64,000 nucleotides of DNA from Pseudomonadota bacterium (GCA_041395565.1 JAWLAI010000005.1:1-64000); one strand, 5' to 3'. Counted from the first letter of the stretch, positions 35,254 through 45,261 are shown. Program-made: numbers and translations. Notes: generated by a model not told the origin, from the sequence alone.

Positions 35254-35691
35254 CTAGGCGCCATAGACCGACACGCGCACCTGGCGCTGGCGCGGCCCGT
35301 CCAGCTCGTACAGCAGCACCGACTGATAGCGGCCCAGCACGAGTTCACCGGCTGCGAGCGCTATGACCTCCGAGCTTCCCAGCAGCATGGCCGCCAGGTG
35401 CGAGTGGGCATTCTCCGGTTCATCGGGCGGGCAGTCACGCAGCGCAATATCGTTATGCAGATACTTGTCGGCAGGCGGAATCAACCGGCCGAGGAAGGCC
35501 TTCACATCCTCCAGCAGGCGTGCTTCGTACTCATTGATACCGATGGCGGTGGTGCTGTGCTGGGACGTGACGGTTACAAAGCCGTCCTGTATGCCCGAGG
35601 CGCGCACCGCCGCCCGCAGGTCGGGCATGAGATCGTGCACGGCAATGCCCGCCCCGCTGGCAACCTCGATGGTACTGGCATGAATTTTCAT
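35254..35691 (-). CDS. YjbQ/UPF0047 family protein
   Basis: The 145-residue protein begins MKIHASTIEVASGAGIAVHD (ATG 35691). VTVTSQHSTTAIGINEYEAR, FLGRLIPPADKYLHNDIALR and NAHSHLAAMLLGSSEVIAL are the family's conserved blocks and contain the three histidines that bind metal. YjbQ-family proteins have been reported with weak thiamine-phosphate synthase activity; the real role is not settled. It converges on the kinase at 32284-35163. Upstream in-frame codons give no similarity. Confidence 0.88.
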   Translation of the reverse strand: MKIHASTIEVASGAGIAVHDLMPDLRAAVRASGIQDGFVTVTSQHSTTAIGINEYEARLLEDVKAFLGRLIPPADKYLHNDIALRDCPPDEPENAHSHLAAMLLGSSEVIALAAGELVLGRYQSVLLYELDGPRQRQVRVSVYGA

Positions 35692-35788
35692 AGCGCACAT
35701 CCACGTTGACTGCGCAGGCCGCAGCGCAAGGCTGCTGACCGCGGGATTCGGCGGCATCGTAGCCGCCGGCAACGCCGTGAAGCGCCGC

Positions 35789-36964
35789 TCAATACTCCAG
35801 ATAATCGATACTGATCCGGTCGCCCGCAACGGGTCGGAACAGACGGTTGGCGAAGTCCGCATGATCGGGGTGTTCGCGATAGCTGTCGATCACCTTTTCA
35901 TGCACGAATTCGATCAGCCAGCTGAAGCGGTATTTTGCATCATTCCGAACCGCCTTGCCGGTTATGACCCGGCGCACGCCCGGTATTCGGCTCAACACCC
36001 GCTTGCCTTCTTGCATCATGGCCGCAATTTCGGCTTCGTCCCCGCCATCCACGTTGTAGATGATGACGTGATGCACCGGCCGCCAGGCTGCGGCAACGGC
36101 AAGTACCGCATCGGCCTGGCCTGCCGAACCCCACAGATCCATGCAGCGTTCGATCTCGGCACGCATGGCGTCCTGGATACCGTCGACGATCCCCGTATAG
36201 CCACGGCGTGCGTCAGCAGCCGCATTGTCACGCATGCGCGCGCCGGCGGCATCGGCCAGCGCGGTGTAATAGTTGATCTTGCTGACACCGTTCGCGATCA
36301 GCTGCCGGAACTGATCATCCGACAGTCCCGTGCCGCCATGGATGACCAGCGGGATCTGCAAGCGTTCGTTGATCGCGCGCAGGCGTTCAAAATCGAGCAC
36401 CGGCACACCCTGCATGCGGCCGTGCACGGTCCCAATCGAAACAGCGAGAAAGTCCACACCGGTCTCCTGCACATAGGCAGCCGCCTCTTCCACCGAGGTG
36501 TAAACCACAGCACCGGGATGCTTCTCTGCATCCTCACCCTCCACACCGGCCACGTAGCCCAGCTCACCCTCGACCGGCACGCCGCAGGCATGCGCCATGT
36601 TCACGATCTGTCGCGTGCGGCTGACATTCATGGCAAAGGCCTCGTGGGAGGCGTCCACCATGACGCCGGTGCAGCCGAGATTTATCGCCCGCACCGCCGA
36701 GTCGAGGGAGGCGCCGTGATCCAGGTGAATGGCCACGGGTATCCTGCTGCGCCTGGCCGCCGCCTCGCACGCCGCCATGGCCAACTCGAAGTCGTAGTAC
36801 TCGAAATGCGATTCCGCCAGCGAGAGGATTACCGGTGCGCGCCGGGACTCGGCGGCCGCGATGATCGCCTCGAGGAAATCCAGGCTTACCAGGTCGAAAC
36901 CTCCCACGGCATAACCGTTTCGGTAAGCGTGTTGCAGCATATCGCGCATAGTTACCAGCGGCAT
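35789..36964 (-). CDS. Class II aldolase fused to a Dabb (stress-responsive) domain
   Basis: Residues 1-285 form a class II fructose-bisphosphate/tagatose aldolase: NGYAVGGFDLVSLDFLEAII, VAIHLDHGASLDSAVRAI with the zinc ligand His83 and catalytic Asp82, GELGYVAGVEGEDAEKHPGA, VSIGTVHGRM and LVIHGGTGLSDDQFRQLIANG. Residues about 297-391 form a separate domain, VHHVIIYNVDGGDEAEIAAM to FANRLFRPVAGDRISIDYL, resembling the stress-responsive alpha/beta-barrel (Dabb) fold. The aldolase reverses aldol condensation of DHAP with an aldehyde; the Dabb fusion may supply dimerisation or another activity. ATG start at 36964. Unusual architecture. Confidence 0.85.
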   Translation of the reverse strand: MPLVTMRDMLQHAYRNGYAVGGFDLVSLDFLEAIIAAAESRRAPVILSLAESHFEYYDFELAMAACEAAARRSRIPVAIHLDHGASLDSAVRAINLGCTGVMVDASHEAFAMNVSRTRQIVNMAHACGVPVEGELGYVAGVEGEDAEKHPGAVVYTSVEEAAAYVQETGVDFLAVSIGTVHGRMQGVPVLDFERLRAINERLQIPLVIHGGTGLSDDQFRQLIANGVSKINYYTALADAAGARMRDNAAADARRGYTGIVDGIQDAMRAEIERCMDLWGSAGQADAVLAVAAAWRPVHHVIIYNVDGGDEAEIAAMMQEGKRVLSRIPGVRRVITGKAVRNDAKYRFSWLIEFVHEKVIDSYREHPDHADFANRLFRPVAGDRISIDYLEY

Positions 36965-37378
36965 AAGCGATTACCCTTTGCTATGGAACCGGGAAGATGC
37001 AGGTAACCCGAAGGATAGGGATTCCGGCGGCCATGTAAATGAATGAGGTATCGTCAGCATGAAATCGGTGTATCCAGCCGCGGCACCGGGCAGCCGTGCC
37101 GGCAGTAACACGGCAGCGTGGCTGCAGCATGGCGCCCGGGCGCCCGGCAACTGCCGGATTTCCACGGCGAAACAATGACAAGTAGCCGATCCGGCAGCAT
37201 CGGTCAAATCAGGACACCGCGCCGGTTGATGACATGCAACGGCAACAGCTTGCCCGGAAACATCACCGATGCGATCCTCGCTGCAAGCCGGGATCGTACC
37301 CTGCACGCCACTGCAGCGGATCTGCCCGGATCATCGCATCCAAATCCTGCGCAAACAAATCGTAAGTACTGATAAATA
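36965..37378. other. Intergenic region, nothing identified
   Basis: 414 bases between the leftward aldolase start and the rightward rsmA start; both promoters must lie here. Short open frames on the minus strand show no family signature. I saw no clear hairpin or promoter pair. Confidence 0.6.
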
Positions 37379-38173
37379 GTGGACAAACCCTTGACCCACC
37401 GTCCCCGGAAACGCTTTGGCCAGAATTTCCTGCACGATCCCGGCATCATCGCAAAGATCCTCACGGCAATCGCCCCGCAGCCGGGCGAGCGGCTGGTAGA
37501 GATCGGGCCGGGACAGGGCGCGATCACCCTGCCCCTGCTCCAGGCCGCCGGCAGTCTCACGGTCATCGAAATCGATCGCGACCTGATCGAACCGCTCCGT
37601 ACGCGCTGCCGCACGGCAGGCGAACTCACGATTCACAACACGGATGCGCTGCGCTTTGACTTCTGCAGCCTGGCCGACGCTGCCGGCCTGAGGATAATCG
37701 GCAATCTGCCCTACAACATCTCCACGCCGCTGCTGTTTCATCTGCTTGACCAGAGCCGCTGCATCCATGACATGCATTTCATGCTGCAGCGGGAAGTCGT
37801 GGAGCGCATGGCCGCCAGTCCCGGCAGTGGCCAGTACGGCCGTTTGAGCGTGATGCTGCAGTATCGTTGCCAGGTCTGTCCGCTGTTCACCATCGGTCCC
37901 GGCGCCTTCACACCGGCGCCGAAGGTGGAGTCGGCCTTCGTGCGGCTGCTGCCCTACGCGCAGGCACCGGTGGCGGTCAGCGATCCAGCGCTGTTCGCCA
38001 GGCTGGTGCAGCAGGCCTTCGCCCAGCGCCGCAAGACCCTGCGCAATACCCTGCGCGGACTGCTCGAGGCGGAGGCGATTCGTGCGGTGGGTATCGATCC
38101 CGCCGCGCGTGCGGAAACGCTGGATCTGAGCGACTTTGCGGCACTGGCGAACCGTGCCGCAGAGGAAACGTGA
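37379..38173 (+). CDS. rsmA: 16S rRNA dimethyladenosine transferase RsmA (KsgA)
   Basis: The 264-residue enzyme dimethylates A1518 and A1519 of 16S rRNA with SAM. KRFGQNFLHDPGIIAKI is the family opening, LVEIGPGQGAITLPLLQ motif I, VIEIDRDLIEPL the SAM-ribose acidic end, and IIGNLPYNISTPLLFHLL motif IV with the catalytic Asn-Leu-Pro-Tyr. The C-terminal helical part (QRRKTLRNTLRGLLE) is complete. GTG start at 37379. Normally preceded by pdxA; here a 9.9-kb insertion separates them. apaG and apaH follow at 38923 and 39315 as usual, although a divergent small gene intervenes. Confidence 0.97.
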   Translation: MDKPLTHRPRKRFGQNFLHDPGIIAKILTAIAPQPGERLVEIGPGQGAITLPLLQAAGSLTVIEIDRDLIEPLRTRCRTAGELTIHNTDALRFDFCSLADAAGLRIIGNLPYNISTPLLFHLLDQSRCIHDMHFMLQREVVERMAASPGSGQYGRLSVMLQYRCQVCPLFTIGPGAFTPAPKVESAFVRLLPYAQAPVAVSDPALFARLVQQAFAQRRKTLRNTLRGLLEAEAIRAVGIDPAARAETLDLSDFAALANRAAEET

Positions 38174-38212
38174 GCGGGGTCGGAACGGCCGGCGCAAGGC
38201 ACCGGCCCGGTA

Positions 38213-38509
38213 TCATTTCAGCGGCAGACGCACCGACAGGTGTATCCCGCTGTTGCTGCCATCCGGCCGGTCGGCATGCACCGCAGTGTAGGCATCCGCG
38301 GTGTTGGTCGGCGCCAGGAAGGTCATATGCAGATCGGCCCGGTTACCAATCGGGGCCAGCCGGATGTCGCCATCGAGCAACTGGGAAAAGTAACCCTTCT
38401 CGGTGCGACCGTCCGCTCCCCGGGCGATGCCCGGCAGCGCAACCACCGGCAGCAAGGACACCAGAAGCAGAATATTTTTCATGCGGAACATGTGGTTACG
38501 GTTCATCAT
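38213..38509 (-). CDS. Small secreted hypothetical protein
   Basis: Start chosen at ATG 38509 with ribosome site AGAGG, giving MMNRNHMFRMKNILLLVSLL, a hydrophobic signal peptide probably cleaved near ARGADG. The roughly 75-residue mature part (TEKGYFSQLLDGDIRLAPIG; DLHMTFLAPTNTADAYTAV) has no recognised family. It sits antiparallel between rsmA and apaG, interrupting a conserved gene order. Confidence 0.55.
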   Translation of the reverse strand: MMNRNHMFRMKNILLLVSLLPVVALPGIARGADGRTEKGYFSQLLDGDIRLAPIGNRADLHMTFLAPTNTADAYTAVHADRPDGSNSGIHLSVRLPLK

Positions 38510-38691
38510 GGCTGCCTCTGTGCTCATCGGTGGTACCCGGGTCGGGAGCAGGCCCCGCGCACCGGACAACCTCATAATGACCAAACCGTGACCGCCAAAA
38601 CGTGATGTGTTTCACAAATTTCGCCCATGTGTCGCAGACCGGCGACGGATGCGCCTGCGGACGTTTTTTTCTCTATATTTTACATATGGTT

Positions 38692-38703
38692 ATATGCGCA
38701 TAT
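38692..38703. promoter_or_regulatory. Perfect 12-bp palindrome upstream of apaG
   Basis: ATATGCGCATAT lies in an AT-rich island (38670-38720) about 220 bases before the apaG start; a second AT run with repeated ATAT is at 38811-38820. The gap 38510-38922 otherwise has no gene. The palindrome could be an operator for either apaG or the divergent secreted-protein gene. Confidence 0.35.
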
Positions 38704-38922
38704 CCGGAGAGTCGTATTTTTGACGTATCATCCCGTCTTGCCGCGCGGTCGCGGTGGTGACCGCTGCTGCCGGCGGGCAAACCGATACTTCTCCTGGCGG
38801 GCGCGCCGATATATATATGTGTGAAGCTGAACGATCGGACAGGCTGTCAAATCAGCAGACGGTTTTTTGTCACACAGGACGCGGATGCGTATCCTAACGC
38901 CATTCACACGGGACGGCAGACC

Positions 38923-39306
38923 ATGAGCAGCGAGCAACCTCACAACATCACGATTGAAGTCGAGACGGATTACATCGAAGGCCAGTCCGAGCCGGAGAAG
39001 GATCGCTACGTGTTCTCCTATACCATCACGATCCGTAACGAGGGCGAGGTACCGGCACAACTGCTCTCGCGGCACTGGATCATCACCGACGCCAACGGCA
39101 ACACCCAGGAAGTCCGCGGCGAAGGCGTGGTCGGCGAGCAGCCGCACCTGAACCCGGGCGAAGGTTTCCAGTACACCAGCGGCACCATGATCTCCACCCC
39201 CGTGGGCAGCATGCGCGGTGAGTACCAGATGGTCGCCGAGAACGGCGACGAGTTTGATGCGATCATTCCGCCATTCACCCTGGCGATACCGCGCACCCTG
39301 CACTGA
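38923..39306 (+). CDS. apaG: ApaG (Co2+/Mg2+ efflux-associated) domain protein
   Basis: The 127-residue protein starts MSSEQPHNITIEVETDYI at ATG 38923. DRYVFSYTITIRNEGEVPAQ and LLSRHWIITDANGNTQEVRG, then GEGVVGEQPHLNPGEGFQYT and GTMISTPVGSMRGEYQMV, span the fibronectin-III-like ApaG fold. ApaG is a small protein of uncertain role, linked to cobalt resistance and to ApaH in the same operon. It precedes apaH by 8 bases. The open frame upstream of 38923 is unlikely to be translated. Confidence 0.95.
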   Translation: MSSEQPHNITIEVETDYIEGQSEPEKDRYVFSYTITIRNEGEVPAQLLSRHWIITDANGNTQEVRGEGVVGEQPHLNPGEGFQYTSGTMISTPVGSMRGEYQMVAENGDEFDAIIPPFTLAIPRTLH

Positions 39307-39314
39307 CGCTTGTC

Positions 39315-40139
39315 GTGGCCGTCTATGCCGTAGGTGACATCCAGGGCTGTTTCGACGAATTGCAGGCGCTGCTCGAGCAGCTGCATTTCGATCCGGCCGC
39401 CGATCAGCTCTGGCTGGTCGGCGACTTGGTGAACCGCGGCCCGAAATCCCTGGAAACGCTGCGTTTCGTGCGCGCACTCGGAGCGGCCGCCATCTGCGTG
39501 CTCGGCAATCACGATCTGCACCTGATCGCGGCGAGTCACGGCCGCCCGCTGGGCCGGGGTGGCCACACGCTGGATGCCGTGCTTGCAGCCCCCGACCGCG
39601 ACGATCTCGTCGACTGGCTGCGCCGGCGCCCCCTGCTGCATCACGACGCCGCAATCGGATACACCATGGTGCATGCCGGACTGGCACCGCAATGGGACCT
39701 TACCCTGGCACAGCGCTGCGCGCGCGAGGTCGAAGCGGCGCTGCAGGGTCCGCAGCTCTTGAAATTCATCGAGCACATGTACGGCAACAGGCCCAGCCGC
39801 TGGACGGAGGATCTGCAGGGCTGGGACCGACTGCGCTTCTGTGTGAACTGTTTCACCCGCATGCGCTACTGCGATGCCGGGGGCAAGCTCGATTTCCACG
39901 CCAAGGGTCCGCCGGGCAGCCAGCCGGCGGGACTGTTGCCCTGGTTCGACCTTCCCCGCGCCAGCCGCGATCTCAGGGTCGTGTTCGGTCACTGGTCGAC
40001 GCTGGGCCGGGTCGATGCGCCGGGGGTCTACCCGTTGGACACCGGTTGCCTCTGGGGTGGCGCGATGACGGCACTGCGCCTGGACGGCGAACCGCGCTGG
40101 TTCAACCTGAAATGTGCCGGCCAGCGTAAGCCGGGTTGA
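39315..40139 (+). CDS. apaH: Symmetrical bis(5'-nucleosyl)-tetraphosphatase ApaH
   Basis: The 274-residue metallophosphoesterase hydrolyses diadenosine tetraphosphate to two ADP and acts on Np4N RNA caps. YAVGDIQGCFDELQALLE, LWLVGDLVNRGPKSLETLRF and ICVLGNHDLHLIAASHGRPL contain the D-x-H/Q, GDxxxRG and GNHD motifs; HAGLAPQWDLTLAQRCAREV and VFGHWSTLGRV complete it. GTG start at 39315. Cotranscribed with apaG. Note D-I-Q replaces the common D-x-H in the first motif, as in other ApaH proteins. Confidence 0.96.
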   Translation: MAVYAVGDIQGCFDELQALLEQLHFDPAADQLWLVGDLVNRGPKSLETLRFVRALGAAAICVLGNHDLHLIAASHGRPLGRGGHTLDAVLAAPDRDDLVDWLRRRPLLHHDAAIGYTMVHAGLAPQWDLTLAQRCAREVEAALQGPQLLKFIEHMYGNRPSRWTEDLQGWDRLRFCVNCFTRMRYCDAGGKLDFHAKGPPGSQPAGLLPWFDLPRASRDLRVVFGHWSTLGRVDAPGVYPLDTGCLWGGAMTALRLDGEPRWFNLKCAGQRKPG

Positions 40140-40169
40140 GGCGGCCGCGATGATGCGGCGCGCCGGAGG

Positions 40170-40661
40170 TCAAGGCGCGATCCGCTCCAGTGTGATGAAA
40201 TGCAGACCATGGGCATTCTTGTCGTCCGGTGCATGATCGCTGCGCGCCACCTCGCGCCACTCTGCCGGATCCAGCTCCGGAAACCAGGCATCGCCCGGAA
40301 ACTCGCCGTCCACCTGCGTGATATAGAGCCGGTCCGCCCGGGGCAGCAGTTGGCGGTACAGTTGCGCCCCCCCGATGAGCATGACCTCTGCATACCCCGC
40401 CGCCGCAGCCAGCGCCTCGGATACGGAATGCACGACCACACAACCGGCCGCAGTGAAGGAGCGATCGCGGGTGATGACGATATTGGCCCGTCCCGGCAAC
40501 GGCCGCCCGATGGATTCCCAGGTCCTGCGCCCCATCACAATCGGCTTGCCCATGGTGATCTCCCTGAAATGCCGCAGATCCGCCGGCAGGTGCCAGGGCA
40601 GGCGGTTTTCATGACCGATGACACGGTTGGCATCCATGGCCACGATGATCGACAACTGCAT
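40170..40661 (-). CDS. folA: Dihydrofolate reductase
   Basis: The 163-residue enzyme reduces dihydrofolate to tetrahydrofolate with NADPH. LSIIVAMDANRVIGHENRLP with WHLPADLRHFREITMGKPIV and VMGRRTWESIGRPLPGRANI are the classic DHFR blocks; the catalytic acidic residue is in PADLRHF and MLIGGAQLYRQLLP binds the cofactor. ATG start at 40661. It follows thyA, 14 bases apart, with lgt upstream: the common lgt-thyA-folA order. Confidence 0.97.
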   Translation of the reverse strand: MQLSIIVAMDANRVIGHENRLPWHLPADLRHFREITMGKPIVMGRRTWESIGRPLPGRANIVITRDRSFTAAGCVVVHSVSEALAAAAGYAEVMLIGGAQLYRQLLPRADRLYITQVDGEFPGDAWFPELDPAEWREVARSDHAPDDKNAHGLHFITLERIAP

Positions 40662-40675
40662 GATCGGGGCCTGCC

Positions 40676-41470
<795 letters not shown>

Positions 41471-41549
41471 GACAATGCGGGTGTGGTCCGGTTACTCGTG
41501 AGCCAATGATACACCGCCGGCCAGGGCAGTGCCCGCGCAGCAGGGCTGC

Positions 41550-42347
41550 TCACCAGCTGACCTGGCCATCGGTACGGCGCATGGCATACCAGTAGAACGC
41601 CAGGCCGATGATGATCATCGGCAGCGAGAGCAGATGCCCCATCGTCACCCAGCCGAACGCCAGGTAGCCGATGTGCGCATCGGGCATGCGCACGAATTCC
41701 ACCGCGAAGCGGAACGCGCCGTAGCAGATCAGGTAGAGTCCGGAAACAGCCATGGTGGGTCGCGGCTTGCGCGAGTACAGCCAGAGGATCGTGAACAGCA
41801 GCACGCCTTCCAGCAGTAGTTCGTAGAGCATCGACGGATGTCGCGGCTGCGCATCGACAAAGGGAAAGACCATGCCCCACGGCAGGTCGGTAGGCCGCCC
41901 CCACAACTCGCCGTTGATGAAATTGCCCAGGCGCCCTGCTCCCAGGCCGATCGGCACCAGCGGCGCGATGTAGTCCGTGACCCGGAAAAAGGTACGCCCG
42001 GTATGGCGCGCGTACAGCCACATGGCGACGAAAACGCCCAGCATCCCGCCGTGGTAGGACATCCCCCCCTGCCAGATCCGGAACAGCACCAGCGGGTCGG
42101 CCAGGAAACCGCTGAAATTGTAGATCAGCGTGTAGCCGATGCGGCCGCCCAGCACGATACCCAGCGCGATATAAAACAGCAGGTCGGCCATCTCCGCGGC
42201 GCGCCATTCGGTCCCCGGCCGCCGGGTACGCACGACACCCAGCCACCAGCCGGCGATGAATCCGATCAGGTACATGAGGCCGTACCAGTGCACCTCCAGC
42301 GGACCGACGGCGACAGCAACAGGATCGATGTGCGGATATGTCAGCAT
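41550..42347 (-). CDS. lgt: Prolipoprotein diacylglyceryl transferase
   Basis: The 265-residue integral membrane enzyme transfers diacylglycerol to the lipobox cysteine of prolipoproteins. HWYGLMYLIGFIAGWWLGVV, WQGGMSYHGGMLGVFVAMWL and GLGAGRLGNFINGELWGRPT (the Lgt signature with the essential Arg and Asn-Gly) are present, and RHPSMLYELLLEGVLLF follows. ATG start at 42347; the open frame upstream is shadow. It processes the lipoproteins encoded nearby among many others. Confidence 0.97.
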   Translation of the reverse strand: MLTYPHIDPVAVAVGPLEVHWYGLMYLIGFIAGWWLGVVRTRRPGTEWRAAEMADLLFYIALGIVLGGRIGYTLIYNFSGFLADPLVLFRIWQGGMSYHGGMLGVFVAMWLYARHTGRTFFRVTDYIAPLVPIGLGAGRLGNFINGELWGRPTDLPWGMVFPFVDAQPRHPSMLYELLLEGVLLFTILWLYSRKPRPTMAVSGLYLICYGAFRFAVEFVRMPDAHIGYLAFGWVTMGHLLSLPMIIIGLAFYWYAMRRTDGQVSW

Positions 42348-42370
42348 AAATTGGCCCGTCGCGCGGCCGC

Positions 42371-43567
42371 TCAGGTCGGCACGCGGCAGAAAAAGGTCTT
42401 GAGATAGGCGGTCTCGGCTATCGCCGGGTGCACCGGGTGGTCCATGCACTGAAAGCCGCGCTCCACGATCTGCAGCTGGCGTGACTGGCGTACGGCGGAC
42501 TGCAGCAGGATACCCTGCAGGCGCTGCTCCGTGAGCAGCATGGAGCAGGAGCATGATATCAGGATGCCGCCCGGGGCCAACAGCTCGAACGCCAGCAGAT
42601 TCAACCGTGCATAACCCTGTTCGCCGCTGCGGATATCGCGCCGGCGCTTGATGAACGCGGGTGGATCGACGATCACCACATCGAACTGGCGGCGCTCGGC
42701 ACGCAGTTCCTGCATGATCTCGAAGGCATCGCCCGCCCGGGTCGTGACCCTGTCCTGCAGACCGTTGGCATGTGCGGAATGCGTCAGGGCGGCGAGCGCG
42801 GGCTGCGAGGAGTCGACACAGCAGACCTCGGCGGCACCCGCCCTGGCCGCCTGCAGCCCCCAGGCGCCGACATAGCTGAACACGTCGAGCACGCGCTTGC
42901 CGCTCGCGTATTTGTGCAGCGCCAGCCGGTTGCTGCGCTGGTCGTAGAACCAGCCGGTCTTCTGGCCGGCACCCAGCGGCACCTCGAAACGCACCCCGCC
43001 TTCCTCGACCTGAATCAGGTCCGGCACTTCGCCCAGCACGATGTTATCGCGGCCGAGCCCTTCGAGTTCGCGCACCGGGATGTCATTGCGCAACAGGATG
43101 CCGGCAGGCTGGAACATCCGCTGCAGCACTTCGATGATCTCGTCGCGGGCACGCTCCATCCCGGCCGTGGTGATCTGCAACACGAAAATGTCCGCATAGC
43201 GGTCGATCACCAGACCCGGCACACCGTCGCTCTCGCCGAAGACGAGTCGGTAGTAGGGTTGGCCGAACAGCGCGGAGCGCAGTTGCAGCGCACTGCGCAG
43301 GCGTCGCTCGAGCAAGGCCGCGTTGACGACGGCCCCGGGCCGCCGGCTCAGCAGGCGGGCACAGATCAGCGACTGCGGGTTGACATAGGCGGTGCCCAGC
43401 AGCTTGCCCGCTGCGGACTGAACCACGACAGGCTCACCGGCCTCGAAATCCCCGAGCGGGGTCCGCTCGGTATCGACCTCGTTGCTGTAGATCCACAGAT
43501 GACCGGCGCGCAGACGCCGGTCTTCGTCCTTCTTCAGCACGAGCAGGGGCAACCTGATCTGGTTCAT
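42371..43567 (-). CDS. rlmI: 23S rRNA (cytosine-C5)-methyltransferase RlmI-like
   Basis: The 398-residue protein has an N-terminal PUA domain (LVLKKDEDRRLRAGHLWIYS and FEAGEPVVVQSAAGKLLGTA) and a C-terminal Rossmann methyltransferase: KRVLDVFSYVGAWGLQAARA (motif I), VCCVDSSQPALAALTHSAHA, and FDVVIVDPPAFIKRRRDIRS (motif IV). LLAPGGILISCSCSMLLTEQ places the catalytic cysteine. This pairing matches RlmI, which methylates C1962 of 23S rRNA. ATG start at 43567; upstream in-frame codons precede the family start. Confidence 0.9.
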   Translation of the reverse strand: MNQIRLPLLVLKKDEDRRLRAGHLWIYSNEVDTERTPLGDFEAGEPVVVQSAAGKLLGTAYVNPQSLICARLLSRRPGAVVNAALLERRLRSALQLRSALFGQPYYRLVFGESDGVPGLVIDRYADIFVLQITTAGMERARDEIIEVLQRMFQPAGILLRNDIPVRELEGLGRDNIVLGEVPDLIQVEEGGVRFEVPLGAGQKTGWFYDQRSNRLALHKYASGKRVLDVFSYVGAWGLQAARAGAAEVCCVDSSQPALAALTHSAHANGLQDRVTTRAGDAFEIMQELRAERRQFDVVIVDPPAFIKRRRDIRSGEQGYARLNLLAFELLAPGGILISCSCSMLLTEQRLQGILLQSAVRQSRQLQIVERGFQCMDHPVHPAIAETAYLKTFFCRVPT

Positions 43568-43599
43568 CCGGTGATCATCACACGTTAGGGTTGCTGGCA

Positions 43600-45258
43600 T
43601 CAGGGCAGCAGGCCGGGATCCGCGAGCACCTGGCGGCCGGTGTGGATGGCAAGGTACCCGCTTTGATAGGGCTGGGCAAATGGCGCGGCAGGGGCCGTCT
43701 CCGGCAGCACCCGCCCGGTACTGACCAGGTAGCCGTCAGGGTGCTGCCGCGCCCAGTCCAGCGCCTGCGCGGACCCGACATATTCGAGGGTCCCGGTGAG
43801 GCGACCGTAAAAGCCGAACTGGCCGTGGTAGCGGTCCAGCACCACCACCGGCTGCCCGGCCGCCTGGGCGGCGGCAATGAAGCGGCTCGCCGCTTGCAGG
43901 TCATAAGCCGGCGCACCGACCCTGATTACACCGATCTCGATGATCGCCACTGCCAGCACGGACAGCAGCGCCAGCCGCGGCGCTTGCCGCAGCGGCGGTA
44001 GCGGCGGCAGGAGCAGCCATACCCCGGCCACGACGACCAGCAGCACGCCCCATAGCGGCTGTATCGCATGCAACCACGCGGCGGTATGGATAAAGCGCGG
44101 CAGTAAGGCTACGGCCATGCCCAGCACGGCCAGCAGCACGGCCGGCAACCAGGGCCGCGGCGTCACCGCGTGCGCAGGGAGGCGTACGAGCAGGCGCGAC
44201 ACCAGCAGGGCGAACGCGGGCAGGATCGGCAGCAGGTACTTGACCTGCTTGCCGCTGACCAGACTCAGCAGCAGAAATACCGTAATCAGCCAGGTTGCGC
44301 ACAGGCGCAGCCCCCTGTCGTTGTGTGACCAGGCCTGCGGCAGCCCCCGCCAGAACCAGGGCAGCAGTATCCACGGAGCGAACAGGAACGCCAGCCACGG
44401 CAGATACCACCAGAACGGATGGGCATGGGCGAACGAGGTCACGATCCGGTCCGCTGTCTGCCCCCACAGGATCGCCGCCCGGTACTCGGCGCCACCCGCC
44501 GCGGCGGCCGGCAGCGCCCAGGCCAGGGCCATCAGGGCACCGGTCGCCACAGCGGCCAGCACGCCGAGATACCAGGCCGGCCAGCCGCGCGGCGGTCGTG
44601 CGGGCATCCATGCCGGCGCCAGCAACGCCACCGGCAGCACGTGCACCAGGATGACCGGACCCTTGGCCAGCACACCCAGGCCGATGCCCAGCCCGGCAAG
44701 CAACCAGCCCCCGGCCGGTGCCTCTGCCGCCCGTACGATACCCAGCATGGCCAGCACGGTACACAGCGCCAGCAACACATCCATCTGCACCCAGACGAAG
44801 AACCCTGTCAGGAATACGCAGGCGAACAGCACCCACGGTGCCAGCGCGGCGACCTGCCGCTCTTGCGGCCACAGCCGCCGTGCCAGCGCCGCCGCTGCCC
44901 CCAGCAGCAACAGCGTGAGCAGGGGGGTAACCAGCCGTACCCACCATTCGCTGACACCGAACAGCCACCAGCCGGCGTGCATGAGCCAAAAGAACAGCGG
45001 CGGCTTGTGACTGTACGGCGCACCGTTCAGATACGGCACGAGAAAATCGCCGCGCGCCCACATCTCCCACGCCACCGCGGCGTAACGGGTTTCATCGACG
45101 GGTATGAGCGGCCGCGTCAGCAGGCCGGCGAGCGTGGCCAGCAGCCAGAGCAGCAGCAGCGCAGCCCATGACTTGCGCGGATCCAGATACCACGCGCCGG
45201 CTGCGCCAGGCTGGCGCACTTCAGCAACGGACGACAAGGAAGCCAACCCGTAATACAC
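43600..45258 (-). CDS. GT39-family (ArnT-like) membrane glycosyltransferase
   Basis: The 552-residue protein has about 12 transmembrane helices and the GT39 opening motif: RPLIPVDETRYAAVAWEMWA, then GDFLVPYLNGAPYSHKPPLF with the D-E-T-R and P-Y-x-x-K-P-P blocks of polyprenyl-phosphate-linked transferases. The family moves a sugar from a lipid carrier to lipid A, a protein or a lipid in the periplasm; L-Ara4N or mannose transfer cannot be told apart here. GTG start at 45258. The C-terminal periplasmic part (VVLDRYHGQFGFYGRLTGTL) is complete. Confidence 0.88.
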   Translation of the reverse strand: MYYGLASLSSVAEVRQPGAAGAWYLDPRKSWAALLLLWLLATLAGLLTRPLIPVDETRYAAVAWEMWARGDFLVPYLNGAPYSHKPPLFFWLMHAGWWLFGVSEWWVRLVTPLLTLLLLGAAAALARRLWPQERQVAALAPWVLFACVFLTGFFVWVQMDVLLALCTVLAMLGIVRAAEAPAGGWLLAGLGIGLGVLAKGPVILVHVLPVALLAPAWMPARPPRGWPAWYLGVLAAVATGALMALAWALPAAAAGGAEYRAAILWGQTADRIVTSFAHAHPFWWYLPWLAFLFAPWILLPWFWRGLPQAWSHNDRGLRLCATWLITVFLLLSLVSGKQVKYLLPILPAFALLVSRLLVRLPAHAVTPRPWLPAVLLAVLGMAVALLPRFIHTAAWLHAIQPLWGVLLVVVAGVWLLLPPLPPLRQAPRLALLSVLAVAIIEIGVIRVGAPAYDLQAASRFIAAAQAAGQPVVVLDRYHGQFGFYGRLTGTLEYVGSAQALDWARQHPDGYLVSTGRVLPETAPAAPFAQPYQSGYLAIHTGRQVLADPGLLP

Positions 45259-45261
45259 CGT

